64,000 bases of DNA from Symsagittifera roscoffensis (GCF_963678635.1 NC_087064.1:68312025-68376024); one strand, 5' to 3'; shown: positions 17,472 through 30,118, counted from the first letter of the stretch. Translations and numbers: made by a program. The notes: a model not told the origin generated them from the letters alone.

Positions 17472-18244
17472 TTCATAACAATGAGATAGCTAGCCGGAAC
17501 ATTTTGCCTAGTATTAGTATTGAGAAATCTGATTGGCTAATAAGTAATTGAATTTCTTTTCGAATATTTCAATTTTTTATGCTATTTTATCTTTATGCTA
17601 AAATTACGGTCCCCTGAAAATCAACTATTCAAACCGGTTTTTCTCGACTCTGAGAAAATTTTGTGGTAATTGTTCCATGTTGTTTGAGTGAAAACTGAAA
17701 AGATTATTATCATTTATCACCCAACTCATCCCTCTGATTAAGTGTGGTATACCCGATTTTGCGTGGAAAAAATGAACAGAAAACTAAAAGCGCTGAAGTA
17801 AAAATTCATTTCATTCAACAGCATTTTGAAAGCTTATATTTTCAAGCTCAACTTTCTTGTTATTGAAGCTATAATGATAGTTTTACGATTGATCAATGTT
17901 CACTGAATAGTCAAGTGACGCCTGTCAATCATTTGACACCTGTTCTCATGCAAATTGGACGAGACCTCTCCCCGATTGAAGACACTTTTGATTGAGCTCC
18001 TTGATTTAATTCACCATAGATCACGCTGCCTTTTATTTTGACCGGAATTCTGGTTTATCCTTTCAAATAAGAGATTAGAATAAGACTGTATTGTTTGCCA
18101 GGAGCGTCTTTGTTAAACCTTCAATCGATTAATAAAAACCAATTCAAGATCAGTTGTACAGCTTGACTTAAATATACTATAGACAATTTCTAATTCAGAT
18201 TCATTCTAATTCAGTTGCTTCGGAAAAAAATGTTCTATAAAAAT

Positions 18245-18609
18245 CAGGGGCGGATTTAGGATTTTCTCGAAGGGGGGGCGGATTTTCAAAACTTTGTCGA
18301 TTTTTTTAGGTCGATCAAAATGAGTTTCCGAGCGCTCTCAGAACACTAGCAGATCGCAGGCAAATTTTTGGAAAAACGAGTAAAAAAAGCCGTTTTGGGC
18401 ACTTTTTAAAAAAATTTGACTGAAAAATTGCGGTTTTTTCGGCGTACGCTTCCCCTCAAATTATTATATGTTGGCGCCGAAAGCGCTTTTAGGATAATTT
18501 TAGGATCAGTCAGCCAAAAATGGATATCTCAAAATAGTACAAAGGGGTACCCTTTGGGTCGGCAGGGGTCGAATCCCTGAAGAGCCTTCCCCCCTTAAAT
18601 CCGCTACTG
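18245..18609 (+). mobile_element. hAT-type MITE, copy 2
   Basis: It starts CAGGGGCGGATTTAGG and ends AAATCCGCTACTG, so the termini are inverted repeats. The interior shares GGTCGA, GCGCTCTC, GCACTTTTT, CGCTTCCCCTCAAA and GGGGTCGAATCCCTGA with copy 3. The flanks ATAAAAAT and ATATAGAG agree at only 5 of 8 positions, so the target duplication is decayed or absent. Confidence 0.75.
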
Positions 18610-18905
18610 ATATAGAGTACTAAAATTACGAATCCCAAGCAACATAACTTGACCTTTAGTTGACTTATTGCGTAATATGTATGTTATAATTGATATGTAT
18701 CTCCGTGTATGCATATGCTAACGTAATCATTAAGAAATTAACAAACTAAACTTCTAAATTTATCTACTGCAATTAGCGCAAAAATAGACATGAAAACCAT
18801 GTTTGATCACATTATAGAACTCAAACTGTAACTCTTTCTTAACTTACATCACCTGTTTAAACTGACGAAATAGCAAAAAAATGAAAGTTAAGAAAGGGCG
18901 CGATT

Positions 18906-18920
18906 ACACACACACACACA
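18906..18920 (+). repeat. (AC)n microsatellite
   Basis: A short run of about seven AC dinucleotides. Confidence 0.9.
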
Positions 18921-19048
18921 AAACTATTCATAAAATATCCCTGCACAACTCTTTTGGACAACCCTGATTAAAATGAGGTCTTTTCTGTTTTACGGCTCAA
19001 AACTGAAATTTATTTTCATTTGAAAATTGGTTCATATTGCTCTATATT

Positions 19049-19406
19049 CAGGGGCGGATCTAGGATTTTTTTAGGTCGACCAACTTGATTTTCCGAGATC
19101 TCCCAAAGCACTAAAAAGACCTTGTTTTGGCCAAACTTTTATAAAAATTTCTGTGCCGCAGGCAAAATTTTGAAAAAACAGGCCAAAAAAGGCGTTTTAG
19201 GCACTTTTTGGAAAAATTTGACCAAAAAATCTCGTTTTTTTTCGGCGCGCGCTTCCCCCTCAAAGCAAGTATATATTGGTGCCAAAGGTGGATATCTCAA
19301 AATAATACAAAGGCGGACCCTTTGGATTGTTTGGCAGGGGGTCGAATCCCTGATGAGGGGCGTCCGTAAAGCCACCCCCCCCCGTCACCCGTTAAATCTG
19401 CCCATG
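19049..19406 (+). mobile_element. hAT-type MITE, copy 3, 8-bp target duplication
   Basis: It starts CAGGGGCGGATCTAGGA and ends TAAATCTGCCCATG. The flanks are TCTATATT (19041-19048) and TCTATACT (19407-19414), an 8-bp duplication with one mismatch. The interior is collinear with copy 2 (GGTCGACC near the left end, GCGCGCGCTTCCCCCTCAAA, and GGGGGTCGAATCCCTGA near the right end). No coding capacity. Confidence 0.85.
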
Positions 19407-19414
19407 TCTATACT

Positions 19415-20520
19415 GATTGGTTAAAACTAATCCAGCAAAATTAAATATTGATTTTTTTCAAAATAGAAGCTCAATTAAAATTTGGTAATTTTTGGCCGTA
19501 AAACAGAAAACAACCTTAAGATAGGACATCTTTTTGAAATTTTAAAATTATTATTAGTCAAAACAGAGAGACAAAAACGATAGAAATTTACAAATCATAA
19601 ACCACACGTGAAGTGAAATAATTGAATCGAGAAATCTCACGTCAAGTGTATGAGATGGCACTAAACGGTTTTCAGGGTATTTGCAGTATTCATTTCTCAT
19701 AACACGTCCGGTGAATCCATTTTCAATTGATTTGAAAAATGACTTTTTTTGACAATTACAATAAATACTCGACCAATTTTACTTGATGCCAAACCCATGA
19801 TTGTGCAAGTAAATTGGATCAGATATATTTTATAATTGGATAAATATTTGATATTACTAACATTCCATGACATTTAAGCCGAAAATTTTTTGACGGGATT
19901 CGACCGGGCTGTTTTTTGAAAGAATTTTCTTGGCGTTTTGCAAGCATTTATCATTATTAAGACATTCGCATACCTATCAAGTCAGCTATTCTTTCTGGCT
20001 CTTTTCAATTCCCCCTTTGGTTTTTTTTCTGAAGTTCGTTTGAAAATTAGTTTGATATGTAAAATCAGTTTAGAACCTCAAAACTGCAATATAACGAGTA
20101 AGCGTGAACAAATGAAAAGAATTTTATAAAGTTTTCTTTCATGCAAGTTGCCGCATGAACGAATTTTTTGAAGAAAAAAAATTGAATTATAATTTTACTT
20201 TTCTCAACCCCCTCATTCAATTTAGGGAGGAGACAAATCTATTGGTTAAAAGCATTTTTTTTCAGCCGATCAGAATCCATTATTTTGCACAATGACTTAC
20301 TGCTAAAAGTTGTCATTTAAAATTAGCGTGATATCGTTCACTTAGTTAATAAAGGGGAAATTTTTCACGTTGGTCGGAGAGGAGAGGGGTGTTTGCAAAA
20401 GATTCCTTCATCCTAGCAGGCGACGAGAAATGAGAATGAGGGATACAATAATTAAGCATCAATAGGTTTCGAAAGCTTCGATAGAAATAGAAAAGAAAAA
20501 CTGAAACGAAGTTACTGCTC
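19415..20520. other. Gene-free stretch
   Basis: No ORF is supported on either strand. It is AT-rich, unique-looking sequence. Confidence 0.4.
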
Positions 20521-20529
20521 ATATTACAA

Positions 20530-20612
20530 TAACGAATTCTAGTGGTTAGCATCCCAGCTAGAAGTTTTTTCAAACACAGTGCTCGTAATTCGGTCTCGGT
20601 TAAGTCCAACTT
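20530..20612 (+). repeat. Possible tRNA-derived SINE head, degenerate
   Basis: TAGTGGTTAGCATCCC is a strong RNA polymerase III A-box-like sequence, as in Asp/Glu/Gly tRNAs. About 50 nt further, CGTAATTCGGTCTCGG is a weak B-box. The arms do not pair well enough for a tRNA gene. It may be a relic SINE head. Confidence 0.3.
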
Positions 20613-20709
20613 TCTATTTGTGTAGAGTTTGAAGACACCTATAGGGGAATGGGAAGCGTGGGAAGATGGACAGAGTGACGGTGGGGGGGGGGGGGGGTTG
20701 ATGTTGTAA

Positions 20710-20886
20710 CTACAGTTGGGGCAGGTGGTCGTTGTATTTGAGGTTGTGGTTGTTGTTGCTGTTGTTATTGTTGTTGTTGTTTCGTTTGCTACCCTTGTCT
20801 TCGTGGGGCGCAGGCGACTGGTTGTTCATCATCGAACTCATGTTTGGGTTCAAGCGGGGCAGACTCTGCGTTTGGTAGCCGAAGTT
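20710..20886 (-). CDS. Orphan Asn-rich terminal coding exon
   Basis: Following a good acceptor (CTGCTTTCAG), the minus strand has 58 codons and a stop: NFGYQTQSLPRLNPNMSSMM at the start, then an Asn-rich stretch, closing HLPQL. Codon content is less AT-biased than the surroundings and the coding phase starts at zero. This fits the last exon of a gene transcribed leftwards. The only upstream candidate seen is the CDKL kinase at 33.1-34.8 kb, which has an in-phase GTGAGT donor before its apparent stop, but a 12-kb intron would be required. It may instead belong to an unrecognised gene. Low complexity (AAC repeats) could inflate the impression of coding. Confidence 0.4.
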   Translation of the reverse strand, partial: NFGYQTQSLPRLNPNMSSMMNNQSPAPHEDKGSKRNNNNNNNSNNNHNLKYNDHLPQL

Positions 20887-21439
20887 CTGAAAGCAGATCA
20901 AATTATTCAACGATTTTTAAAATTTTTTGACTCAACTAGTCGAACTTTCGCTGGTCCCACCACGCTCCTGCCTTGAGATTTTTTCAATGAAATATATTCA
21001 TGTTTACAGTCCAATTGTAATATGTTATGATATAATAAGCAAATATCTGAATTTCAAAATATAAAGTATTTGAAAAGAATATTTTAAAGTCACTTATTGC
21101 AAAAAAAAAACATTTATTTCAGTTGGAGGCGAGGAGACATTTTTTCCACAAATCACAACTAACTAGTTTCAAGTAACAATTACAATTGGTTAATGGGATA
21201 TTTGCTTGTGCCTACAATGTTAGTGTCCTACGTTGCTTACAAATTCAGACGACTTCGAAATATCTCATAGCTTTATGTTAACTCAACCTTTTTAACAGAC
21301 ATTTGATTAGATTAAGGCCATCGATGAAGAAAAACACTAACATATGACTTTTTCAGCATTTGAAAAGACCCTATTTTGAGCCTTAAATGAAAATATATAT
21401 AAATTTGCTGTCTTTGTGGAATGGGAAACATACACTCGT

Positions 21440-21540
21440 CGTCGACCAACACGCACGGACCATAGTGGGGCTCGAACAATCAACCTACCGATCGAGAGGC
21501 GGAAGCACTAGACAGTTCAACACTACTCACTTATTGTTCA
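21440..21540 (-). repeat. tRNA-derived SINE head
   Basis: On the minus strand TGTTCGAGCCCC (21467-21478) is a good B-box. About 30 nt upstream CTGTCTAGTGCTTCCGCC resembles the A-box region and D arm of SINE heads, with CGCCTCTCGATCGGTAGG forming an anticodon-like arm. The flanks carry no tRNA acceptor stem, so a SINE fragment is more likely than a gene. Confidence 0.45.
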
Positions 21541-22943
21541 CACTTTCAAAGAAATTACAGAACATTTATTTACATTAATTGCGGCCATTTAATTACGCTT
21601 TTTCGACGGAAAAACTTAAATACAAAAAAATCTGAAAAGATATCAATGAACAAAACTCAAATTTGAAAAATATATATTTCACCACCTCTCCTTTTTCATG
21701 AATTTATGGGGGTTTGCCACTTTGGGATAATTAAAGCGCATTACATTTGCAATTTTTTCATAGCGCGTAGTGGAATATAACAAGCAATCAGGGATCTGAT
21801 ACAACGAATCGCGACAACCCAATATTTTTGACAAAAGAAGTGTTTTTCTTTTACAAAGAACCCAGTTATTCTTAAAATGTTCAAATGTATTTCAAAAGTT
21901 TTAACTAAGTCGAAGTTTAGATCTCTAATATTTCAGCAACTTTGAACCGATAAAGCTAACAAGCTACAAAATCAAACTAGAACTGGAAAAAATCGAAAAA
22001 AAACAGGAAAAACTTCAGAGGAGCTTTTTTCCTCTAAAAGCATCTTAAATATATAGACGACTTCAAACTGAACCGAGCCAAAAGCACATGAAAATAGATT
22101 CTTCAATAGATATTCATTTCCTGGCCTTTTGTTTAGAAAGTGCGTCACAATTACACCAAATGTGAGATTTGTGTTGTGAAAAGCGAGAAATTTCCAAAAC
22201 GGAGAGTGATTATGCCACACGTTTGCCAGGAAGCAGAGAAAGGGGAAGGAGAGATAAAAGATATTTGTTTGTTTGTTTGCTTTTGCTATTGATTCACAAA
22301 AAAATATACCCACAAATACGCATTCCTTAGTCCTGTAAAAATGCTGCTTTTTATAATTCTACATAACATCACATGCGGTAATATTTGATGACTGCCAGAA
22401 AAAATACCAACGTATTCGCAAAATCATGAATTTTTAATCGTATTTTTCAACCATAAAAGCTACGTTTCCAAAACACGTTTGACAAGAGCAGAAAAAAAGC
22501 AGCACCAATCTTATGTTTTTCACGGCAACATGATGCAGTAAGAGATGTAATACTTAACTATATGCTCGCATTGACGAGCACAAAAACTACTATTACAGTA
22601 CTTGGCATGATTTATTCTTCATTAAAATGGTACCAATGTACACACGCTGTCCAGCGAAGCAGAATAATGAGAAATTTAGAAAATATTACATCAAATCGAA
22701 GCTGACTTTTGAGTAAACAATTAAAACATAAAAGTAGACCAACTGAAAAAAAAAGAAAATAATTAGAAGAACTCTTAACTTTTAGTTTGATCGAAAAAAA
22801 ACAATTTATAGGAGGAGCAACTTTAAACGTTTGGGAGTTTCAGTTGACGCTCAAATTAATTCAAGATCAAAAGAGCGGACCGAAAATTAAGAATTAGATC
22901 CCAATACAAGTAGCTTAATTTAAGATACCATCGGCGGCGCACA
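21541..22943. other. Gene-free stretch
   Basis: AT-rich DNA. A 113-codon minus-strand ORF at 21972-22313 is Phe/Leu-rich with no recognisable domain and no splice context, and is not called. Confidence 0.4.
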
Positions 22944-23308
22944 GACATTTCGGCGCCAAAGACAATCAGCCAATTTGAAACTCAGACAATTCGGCCAAAT
23001 ATACAGACAATTCGGCCAGTTTTCCAACTGTCTAGAATCGAAAAAAAAATCGGAATTGGATTAAACTCTCGATTTTAGGGCACATTCAGCCGAATTACCT
23101 GGGCGCCAAAAGGGAGCTCACGGCGTCTAAGGGCTGTTGATTGAATCTTGAGTGAAAAAATAAAATTAGGTTCACTGTTTCAAGTCGTGTCTGTACAAAA
23201 CAGTCCAATACAAAACAGTCCGAAAAAAACATAGCAAAGTACAAAAAAACAGTCCCATACAAAACAGTCCCGAAAATAGTCCGAAAAATAGTCCAAAAAC
23301 AGTCCCAT
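22944..23308 (+). repeat. Short repeat clusters upstream of the MULE: AATTCGGCCA and CAGTCC motifs
   Basis: CAGACAATTCGGCCA occurs twice about 20 nt apart (near 22985 and 23004), with related GGCGCCAAA blocks at both sides. From 23194 to 23308 the motif A(n)-CAGTCC or A(n)-TAGTCC recurs seven times at irregular spacing. They lie 290-650 nt upstream of a decayed MULE transposase ORF and may be its subterminal repeats. Confidence 0.55.
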
Positions 23309-23600
23309 TGATCGAAGTGATAATTGTTCTAGAAGCTGATAAGTAAATTTATCTCATATTAAACACATTTTGATTCCAAGAAATCCGGATAACAATAGGT
23401 AGTATAGTAGAGAAATTAGAACAACCTAGATAACAGCAGCACCCACTCAATAAAAGCAATAATATTCGAAACATAAAAGTAAACGCAATTTAAGAAAATG
23501 GAGCCTTTTTTAATCCAAGCAAAAAGAGACAGGTTGTTCAATCTGTTTCATTTGCAAACACTTGACAACACTCAATAGAAACAAAATTCTCTATCTATCG

Positions 23601-24967
23601 ATGGAAATCATACTTACAAACAAAAATTCTGAGTTACTGATTTTTGAAGGGTATGCTTATATTAAACACAGAACACTGGCAGACAACTCCCTTTCCTGGC
23701 GCTGCGGACAAAGTAGTTGAAATGGCCGTGTGCGTACAAAGGACGACTCCATTGAGATCGTTAAAAATCACTGCCACTTCCCCGATCCAGCTGACATCGA
23801 AAAACGTAAGATCAGAAAAACACTTAAAGATCGAGCAGCAGTATCCGATGTAACACCGCGACAGACTATTTTCGCAGCCCAACGTGATGTGAACTGAGAA
23901 ACAGCTGTTCATTTACCTAGTTATTCTGCTAATCAGCAAGCTGTAAATAGAGTTCGACGCGAAAAAAGACCAAAGATGGCAGAGCCAACATCGCTGACTG
24001 GCTTTGAACTACCACTGGCTCTACAGAAAACCCACGATGGAGAGCAGTTCCTTTTTCACGATTCTGGTCCCCAATATGAAAATCGGGTTATTGTGTTCGC
24101 CACGTTACCTGGATTAGACTTACTATCTTCATCGGATGATTGGTTCTGTGATGGAACGTTTTCGACTGCTCCCAATGTTTTCTATCAGATTTATACTATA
24201 CACGCTTCTATTGAAGGATGCCTTATTCCTATTGTTTACGCTCTGCTACCTGACAAAAAGGAATCAACTTATTGTCGCCTTCTCAGTATTCTAAAAGTTG
24301 ATTCCCCAAAACGCGTTACAATTGATTTTGAAGTAGCTGTGCGAAACTCAATAATAGCTACCCATCAGAGTGCTCAAATTCAGTTTTGTTTTTTCCATAT
24401 GAGTCAAAGTGTCTGGCGACATGTTCAGTCGTCAGGCAATACTCACAATTACAACAGTGACCTTAATTTTCGCGAACTTATTCGAATGCTTCTCGCAACA
24501 GCATTTCTGCCCGTAGAAGACGTCCCTACAGCTTTCGAGCTTCTGCAAGGTATGGCATCTGAAGAAAGTCAACCAATTTTCAATTATTTCGAGGACACAT
24601 ATATTGGTAGACTGACTTCTCAAGGACGACAGAAGCCCAGATTTGATATGGAGCAATGGAGTTGCCATCAAAGAGTAAGAAACGACCTTCCCCGCACCAA
24701 CAACGCTGTAGAAAGTTGGAACAGCAATTTCGTGAAACTGGTCAATGGTAAGCATCCATAATTCCCCAAACTGATCGAGAAGTTCCAGGACGAGTAAAAA
24801 ATGCGGAAATACTGTTGGAAAAAATGTGCGCAGGACAAAAAGTAGCCAGACCCAAAAAAGCGAATTACCAAAAACTCGACAAAAACTTGATCACTATGAT
24901 TAAGTCATATCAACCCAACGATATCATTGGGTTTTTGAAAGGATGTAGTTATAATATTAAATTATAA
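23601..24967 (+). pseudogene. FLYWCH-MULE transposase (Phantom-like), decayed
   Basis: The reading frame from ATG 23601 gives a FLYWCH-like zinc finger: LLIFEGYAYIKHRT, then LSWRCG, and NHCHFPD at its end. A MULE transposase core follows: WFCDGTFSTAPNVFYQIYTIHA, then PIVYALLPDKKESTY, IDFEVAVRNS and FCFFHMSQSVWRHVQ. The region near 24690 carries RTNNAVESWNSNF. Disablements seen are TGA at 23718-23720 (where the second zinc-binding Cys is expected), TGA at 23895-23897, TAA at 24759-24761, a further stop near 24796, and a frame change after that into AEILLEKMCAGQKV...ANYQKLD. The longest open piece is 23976-24761 (261 codons). Several breaks show it is inactive. Such elements are common in invertebrates. 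Confidence 0.85.
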
Positions 24968-25886
24968 TCAGATTTTTCTTTTCTTTTTAATTTTCACATT
25001 TATTCCATATTGCCAAGCAATAAAATTTTTACAAGTTAATTAATTTCCTTGATTTTTCAAAATTGAGCTAGAGTCGATTTGAAACCGGCAAAATAATGAA
25101 TACATACAAAGTGTTGATTTTTCTTTTCCCTCCGCCCAACCCTCTAAGGTTGAACCCTTTGTTGTACCCAAGATATACCCGTTATCATATTTACCCGAAT
25201 TTCAACTTTCTTGATTATTGAGGGTGCCCTCATTTTTAGTCAAAATCATGTATCGAGGGGTCTCGATGAGTGAATACAAAATATTATGTTCCATCAAACA
25301 GATACATGAAACATAACTTCATAACATATAACATTTTAGGGGAGAGTATTCAAATAGATATACCAAATCAAGGAATACTCTTTTATGAAATTAATAAGTC
25401 GCGACGCAATTGTTAATCTATATGCGCCAGGGAAAACATTTGTTCAACGGCTTAAAATGTCCACCATTTCATCATTAAATAAAAAAAAAACAATCGTAAA
25501 GAAAAATTGTAACCGATATGAAGTATGAAACCAGAATGTTTTGTTAGAAAAACATTTTTTGTCATTTTGATTAGTTTTTGACAAATGGGTGACAGATAAA
25601 AATAATTATGTCCGATAAGACCTCGGTTTCATTTCTGGTCGTGGCATTTATGGCACTCGAGTTACTACTTAACGAAAAAATAAAAATTCAATCAATTGAA
25701 GAGTCTTCAGGAACGCACTGCAATTCAAACAGAGATGCTTAAGCATGCCATTCACTATCAAAACTCGAGCTTTGAGCATTTCACAATTTTAAAAACTTTT
25801 AAAAAGCAATAATAGCCTCAAACTATTGCATTTTACTTTCAAGGCCTGTACTTAAGATTTCATTGCTTTAAATTATAGCTCATAAA

Positions 25887-26060
25887 GATCAAGCAATGCA
25901 ATTATACAAGTGTAAAAAGCGAAATTAAAAATTTATGAAACGATTGGAAATCAAAGAAAACGAAAAGATCAAGCAATGCAATTATACAAGTGTAAAAATT
26001 GCATTGCATAAAGATTGCATAACGATCAAGCAATGCAATTATACAAGTGTAGAAAGCGAA
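25887..26060 (+). repeat. Three copies of a 30-bp repeat
   Basis: The sequence GATCAAGCAATGCAATTATA followed by CAAGTGTA(A/G)AAA occurs at 25887, 25967 and 26023. The first and third copies also share the following 45 bp (GAAACGAT(T/A)GGAAATC block), so this is an 80/56-bp irregular tandem repeat. Confidence 0.85.
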
Positions 26061-27342
26061 AACAAAATTTAATGAAACGATAGGAAATCAAAGAAAAATT
26101 GCATCAATTTTAGCTCACTTTTATTAAGTTCTTTTTTGATTTATTTTCTTCTTAAAGCTCTTTGATTTTTTGGAACAATTTATGATTGGCTTTTTTTGGT
26201 AAAACTAACCCAATTTGAGAAATTGGATCATTAAGTCAAATTTTGCATTCGCTGGGAAATCGGAAAATTGAAATCCAGGTTTTCCATTTTTCATTATTCC
26301 ATTTTTTGTGACTTTTACGATTTCGCTGTTCGATAGTGGAGTTTGCCCTCCTTTCAACAATGGAAATGGACTGAATTTAAAAATAAATCAAAAATCAAAC
26401 CGTTAAAAAGCTCATTTGAGCCCAAACCAAATTAAAGACTTTTCCTGAAAAAAATCATTGCGACCTTTATAAGAGTTTGAGCTACGTTCATCGACTCTTA
26501 ACATGTCTGCTTGTGAAAAGGAGGAGCAATTAGATTACCTGTACTCTATTAGGAATGACTTTTGAGCCGGATTGGTAGTCATCCTATGCAACGCGCTAAA
26601 TTAAAATTGAAAATTGTGCGCGAGTTCATTACCCTAATTTTGCCAAAATAAGAGCCTTGAATCTCTATAGCTTTGCAAAGCCAAGTTTGCTAGGCATCAA
26701 TATTTTTTAGACTGCAAGAAAAAATGTGTCCGAAAATGCTGGTTAAGAAGTCAACATTATATTTGAAGTTCAAAAAAATCACCGAGCACAAACATTGCAG
26801 CCACTCTTCGAAAGTCTTAGAACAATTAAACAAAAATTCCCGCAAAAAAAAATTATCTTAAACACAGGGCCAAGGCACGTTCAAAAGCCATTCATGTAAA
26901 AAAAATGGCAAACCAAATTGGTTTTAGAGACACGCAAATAGAGACACGCAAATAGCAGACCGAAATTTGCAAAACTGCAAATCAACTCAAAGGAGCCAAA
27001 AATGGATTACATTTTTTTGAGCAAAAAAGTACTCAGGTTCCAATTTTTGTCATAACCAGTCATAAAAATTCTAATACACAAATCGTTTAACTTATGATTC
27101 AAATAAATCTCCATTGTCAATTCAGATAAATAATATAAATTTTCGATTTAGATAAATATCTATTGTTGATAGTTTTATCAATGTCTAGAGCAAGACGATT
27201 TGTTCAAAGGTTCTCGCAATGATTTTTTTAAAATTCTTTCTTTTTTCATATCAGCCAATGTTGTCTAGATGCAAAACCAAACAGAACATGTCAATACATA
27301 ATACTCAACTTTTGTCATTTTTTTGAAAAAGCGTTACAAGCA

Positions 27343-27590
27343 AGAGACGGATCTAAAAGTTTACCTAGGGGGTCTGATTTTTAAAATTTTTGTGAAATTT
27401 TTCAGACGACAAAATTGATGTTTCAAGCTCTCCCATAACAACTTTAGAAAAAAACTAATTTTGCACAAATTGTCAACGCCGCGGGAAAATTGTCTTCACG
27501 CAAAATTAATGCTGCGTTTCGCAAACAAAAGCAAACAAACGCCAAAAAGTACTTTTAAAAGTGTCAAAAAAGAAAAAAGAAAACTAATGA
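27343..27590 (+). mobile_element. Decayed hAT-type MITE, copy 4 (partial)
   Basis: ACGGATCTA followed by GTCTGATTTTTAAAA, then GACGACAAAATTGATG and CAAGCTCTCCCATAAC, is collinear with copy 3 at 19049. Termini are eroded and no target duplication can be identified. Confidence 0.5.
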
Positions 27591-29759
27591 GTTTTATAAA
27601 ATAAATGACCTCTACGGGAATTAACCGCCACTCCTCGAAGATTTATGCTTCACAGTCGCCTGTTCTACACATGTTTTTTCAGTATGTACCACTGAAGTTT
27701 ATCGAAGCCGAAGACAAGCGACAAAAGAAGCTTCAAACTTTACAAAAACACAAATTTACCATAATAATTGGGAACCTATTAGGCTGAAGGCAAGTACATT
27801 GACTTTGCGTAAAATCAGTTGGTAAATATAAAACCAAATTGTCTTTTAATTATGCATTTCAAAAATCTCGCAAATGAATTGAATTGAAAAATTTCTGAAA
27901 TCGAGCTTTAATTAAACTATTAAATAAAAGAAATAACTTTTTTTGTTCATTTGATGAACTACAAAAGCATCAAATTTATTAACTAATTTCTAATCAAAAG
28001 TCAAATCACATGGTATTTTACTGCTAATTTTGCCTTTTGCTTTAAAAGTTCCCCAAAAGAGCACTCTCACATTGGGGAAATGCTACCAAAAGTAGCACCT
28101 ATTCGCGATGCAAGTTGGAAAAAAAATTCGTACTATCACAGAACGCACCACTTTTGAAACACAGATACGAGCTCCACACCACATGCGATACAAAAGAATA
28201 TGTTAAAATTGAAACCTTCTCAAGAAAAAGCAAATAAAAAAGCAACATTTTCAGTAATACACTCAACTTACCTAAATTATTTGAGTTAAAAAAATTTTTT
28301 TTTAAACTTCTTCAAAAACAATTACGTCGAAAAAATCAATCTTTTGATTCATTGATTATAGACATTCCATTTCTTGCTTTTCATACGAGTTAAAGGAAAA
28401 ATGGAATTAAATTTCGTTTGAAAAAATTTTCCGCTAAATAATTTACAAAAAATGACGATTTTGTACTTTCTATGAAAATTAGTTGCCAAAATAAAATTTA
28501 TAACATACATCTTGCTCAAAATATAACCAGAAAATTCTTCTCTCTTTACTGAGAATGAAAATGATGAGACAAGAATTGAATGAATGAAGAAAACCAAAAC
28601 TTCTTTTATCTACCAAAAACTTTGCACAAATCCTTCAAACCCAAAACTAATTGCAGGCCCGTAAAAACATTCATATACAAGCCTACTTGTATTGCTTTCT
28701 AATAATGTAGAGAAAAACAGAAAAACAAAATTATAAAACGAACAAAGAAAAGTGTTTAAAAATAGAAGCGAAAGTTTTCATGAAATTACCACTAAAAATT
28801 ATACGTAGAAATGTAAAAAAAACCTCTGCAATATTAAGAAACCAATCCAATTATATCATTCTGAATATAAAATGAAGTTAATACACATTTATTTGATAAA
28901 TAGTTTTTCATCACAGAAAAAAAAGTTATCAATTGAACAAAAACACCAACATTCAAATACTGTCATAAAATTTAAACCAAAAATAACCGAACCCTCTATT
29001 CCCATGCAAAACACACTACATGCCTTCGCAAGCAAAAATAATTACAAAATTACCACAGGATATACAAATCTTTCCAGAAAATTTCAGATTTTTCACAAAA
29101 TTTTGGCATATTTCAAACATTTCGATTTGTTATAATCCGAAATAGACTTACAACGACCATGCACAAACTTAACGAGAAGAAAGTGTTGGTTTTTAGAAGC
29201 TTTACAAAAACCAATTCGAAAAACTAACCAGAAGCCATGGTCAAAAAACTGATATCTTTTCTAAATCTTTTTCGCTATTAACAAAAATTTTGGTCGGCAT
29301 AAAAAGAAAATCTTTCAAAATCATATTTACGGTGCTCAAAAAAGAATGAAAAAAGTTTCAATTTTTTTAGAAAGCTTATACTAATGAAACATATATCAAG
29401 TAAGCCGACACGCGACCGACAAAAAATGCATTTGTTTTTTTTTGGAAAATTCTGTTACATTAGGTACAGTACTTTGGTAAAAAAAAACATTAAGGAACAG
29501 ATTCGTATTGTTATGGTAAGTTAATAACATTACTGATTTAACTAGAATGACCAATTTCAGTCATCCCGATTTTAATAGTAAGCGATTGGACTCGATGAAA
29601 AAATGAAACAATTAGATTTAACGCAGAGGCGAAGCGATATAACACAGCCATAAAAAAAAAATTAAAAAAGGTTAGAAAAAAACTAGGTGTGCAAAAATAA
29701 TGATTTAAAAAATGTATTAAGTTCAAAGTCCCACTTGAACTACCGTGACCAACACTTGT

Positions 29760-30118
29760 GTGATCTACAATGAAAGTTGCTTACAGAACAAAAAGAATCA
29801 GTTATGTGGCAACTAAGCCGACAATCTTTGAGCAGACACAGATTGAACCGAAGAAAAATTATTGTATGAAGATTGTTTTTAACTCTTGCAAGTCTTCCAT
29901 TGAAACTAGAATGCATAACATTTGCACTTGCAGCTGCAATCAAAGTTGCTTACAGCAAAAGCAAAATCTCTGATGTGACAGCTAAGCGAACAAAACAAGA
30001 GCAGACAAAAGAAAGTCAGACAAATGCATGCAAACTGAAAAAAAAGGTCCGACCGAGACTCGAACCACAGACCTTATGATGCAAAGGCTACTGCTTTATC
30101 CCTAGTACAACTGGGAAG
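29760..30118 (-). repeat. tRNA-like SINE with duplicated body
   Basis: On the minus strand GGTTCGAGTCTC (reverse complement of 30055-30066) is a good B-box, and TAGGGATAAAGCAG (30091-30104) lies in the A-box/D-arm position. CCTT and AAGG can pair around an 8-nt loop. Downstream on the same strand the body is present twice: blocks with AAAGTTGCTTACAG, TGTG(G/A)CA(A/G)CTAAG and GAGCAGACA occur at 29768-29850 and 29941-30020. The large loop and missing acceptor stem argue against a tRNA gene. Confidence 0.45.

Noticed and set aside
18237-18617. Target duplication around MITE copy 2
   Set aside because: Flanking octamers agree at only five of eight positions, so no duplication is claimed.
20716-20976. 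Val-rich plus-strand ORF
   Set aside because: Complement of the AAC-rich (Asn) exon on the minus strand.
30049-30118. Functional tRNA gene
   Set aside because: B-box and partial arms are present, but the anticodon loop is 8 nt and no acceptor stem forms; a SINE head is more likely.
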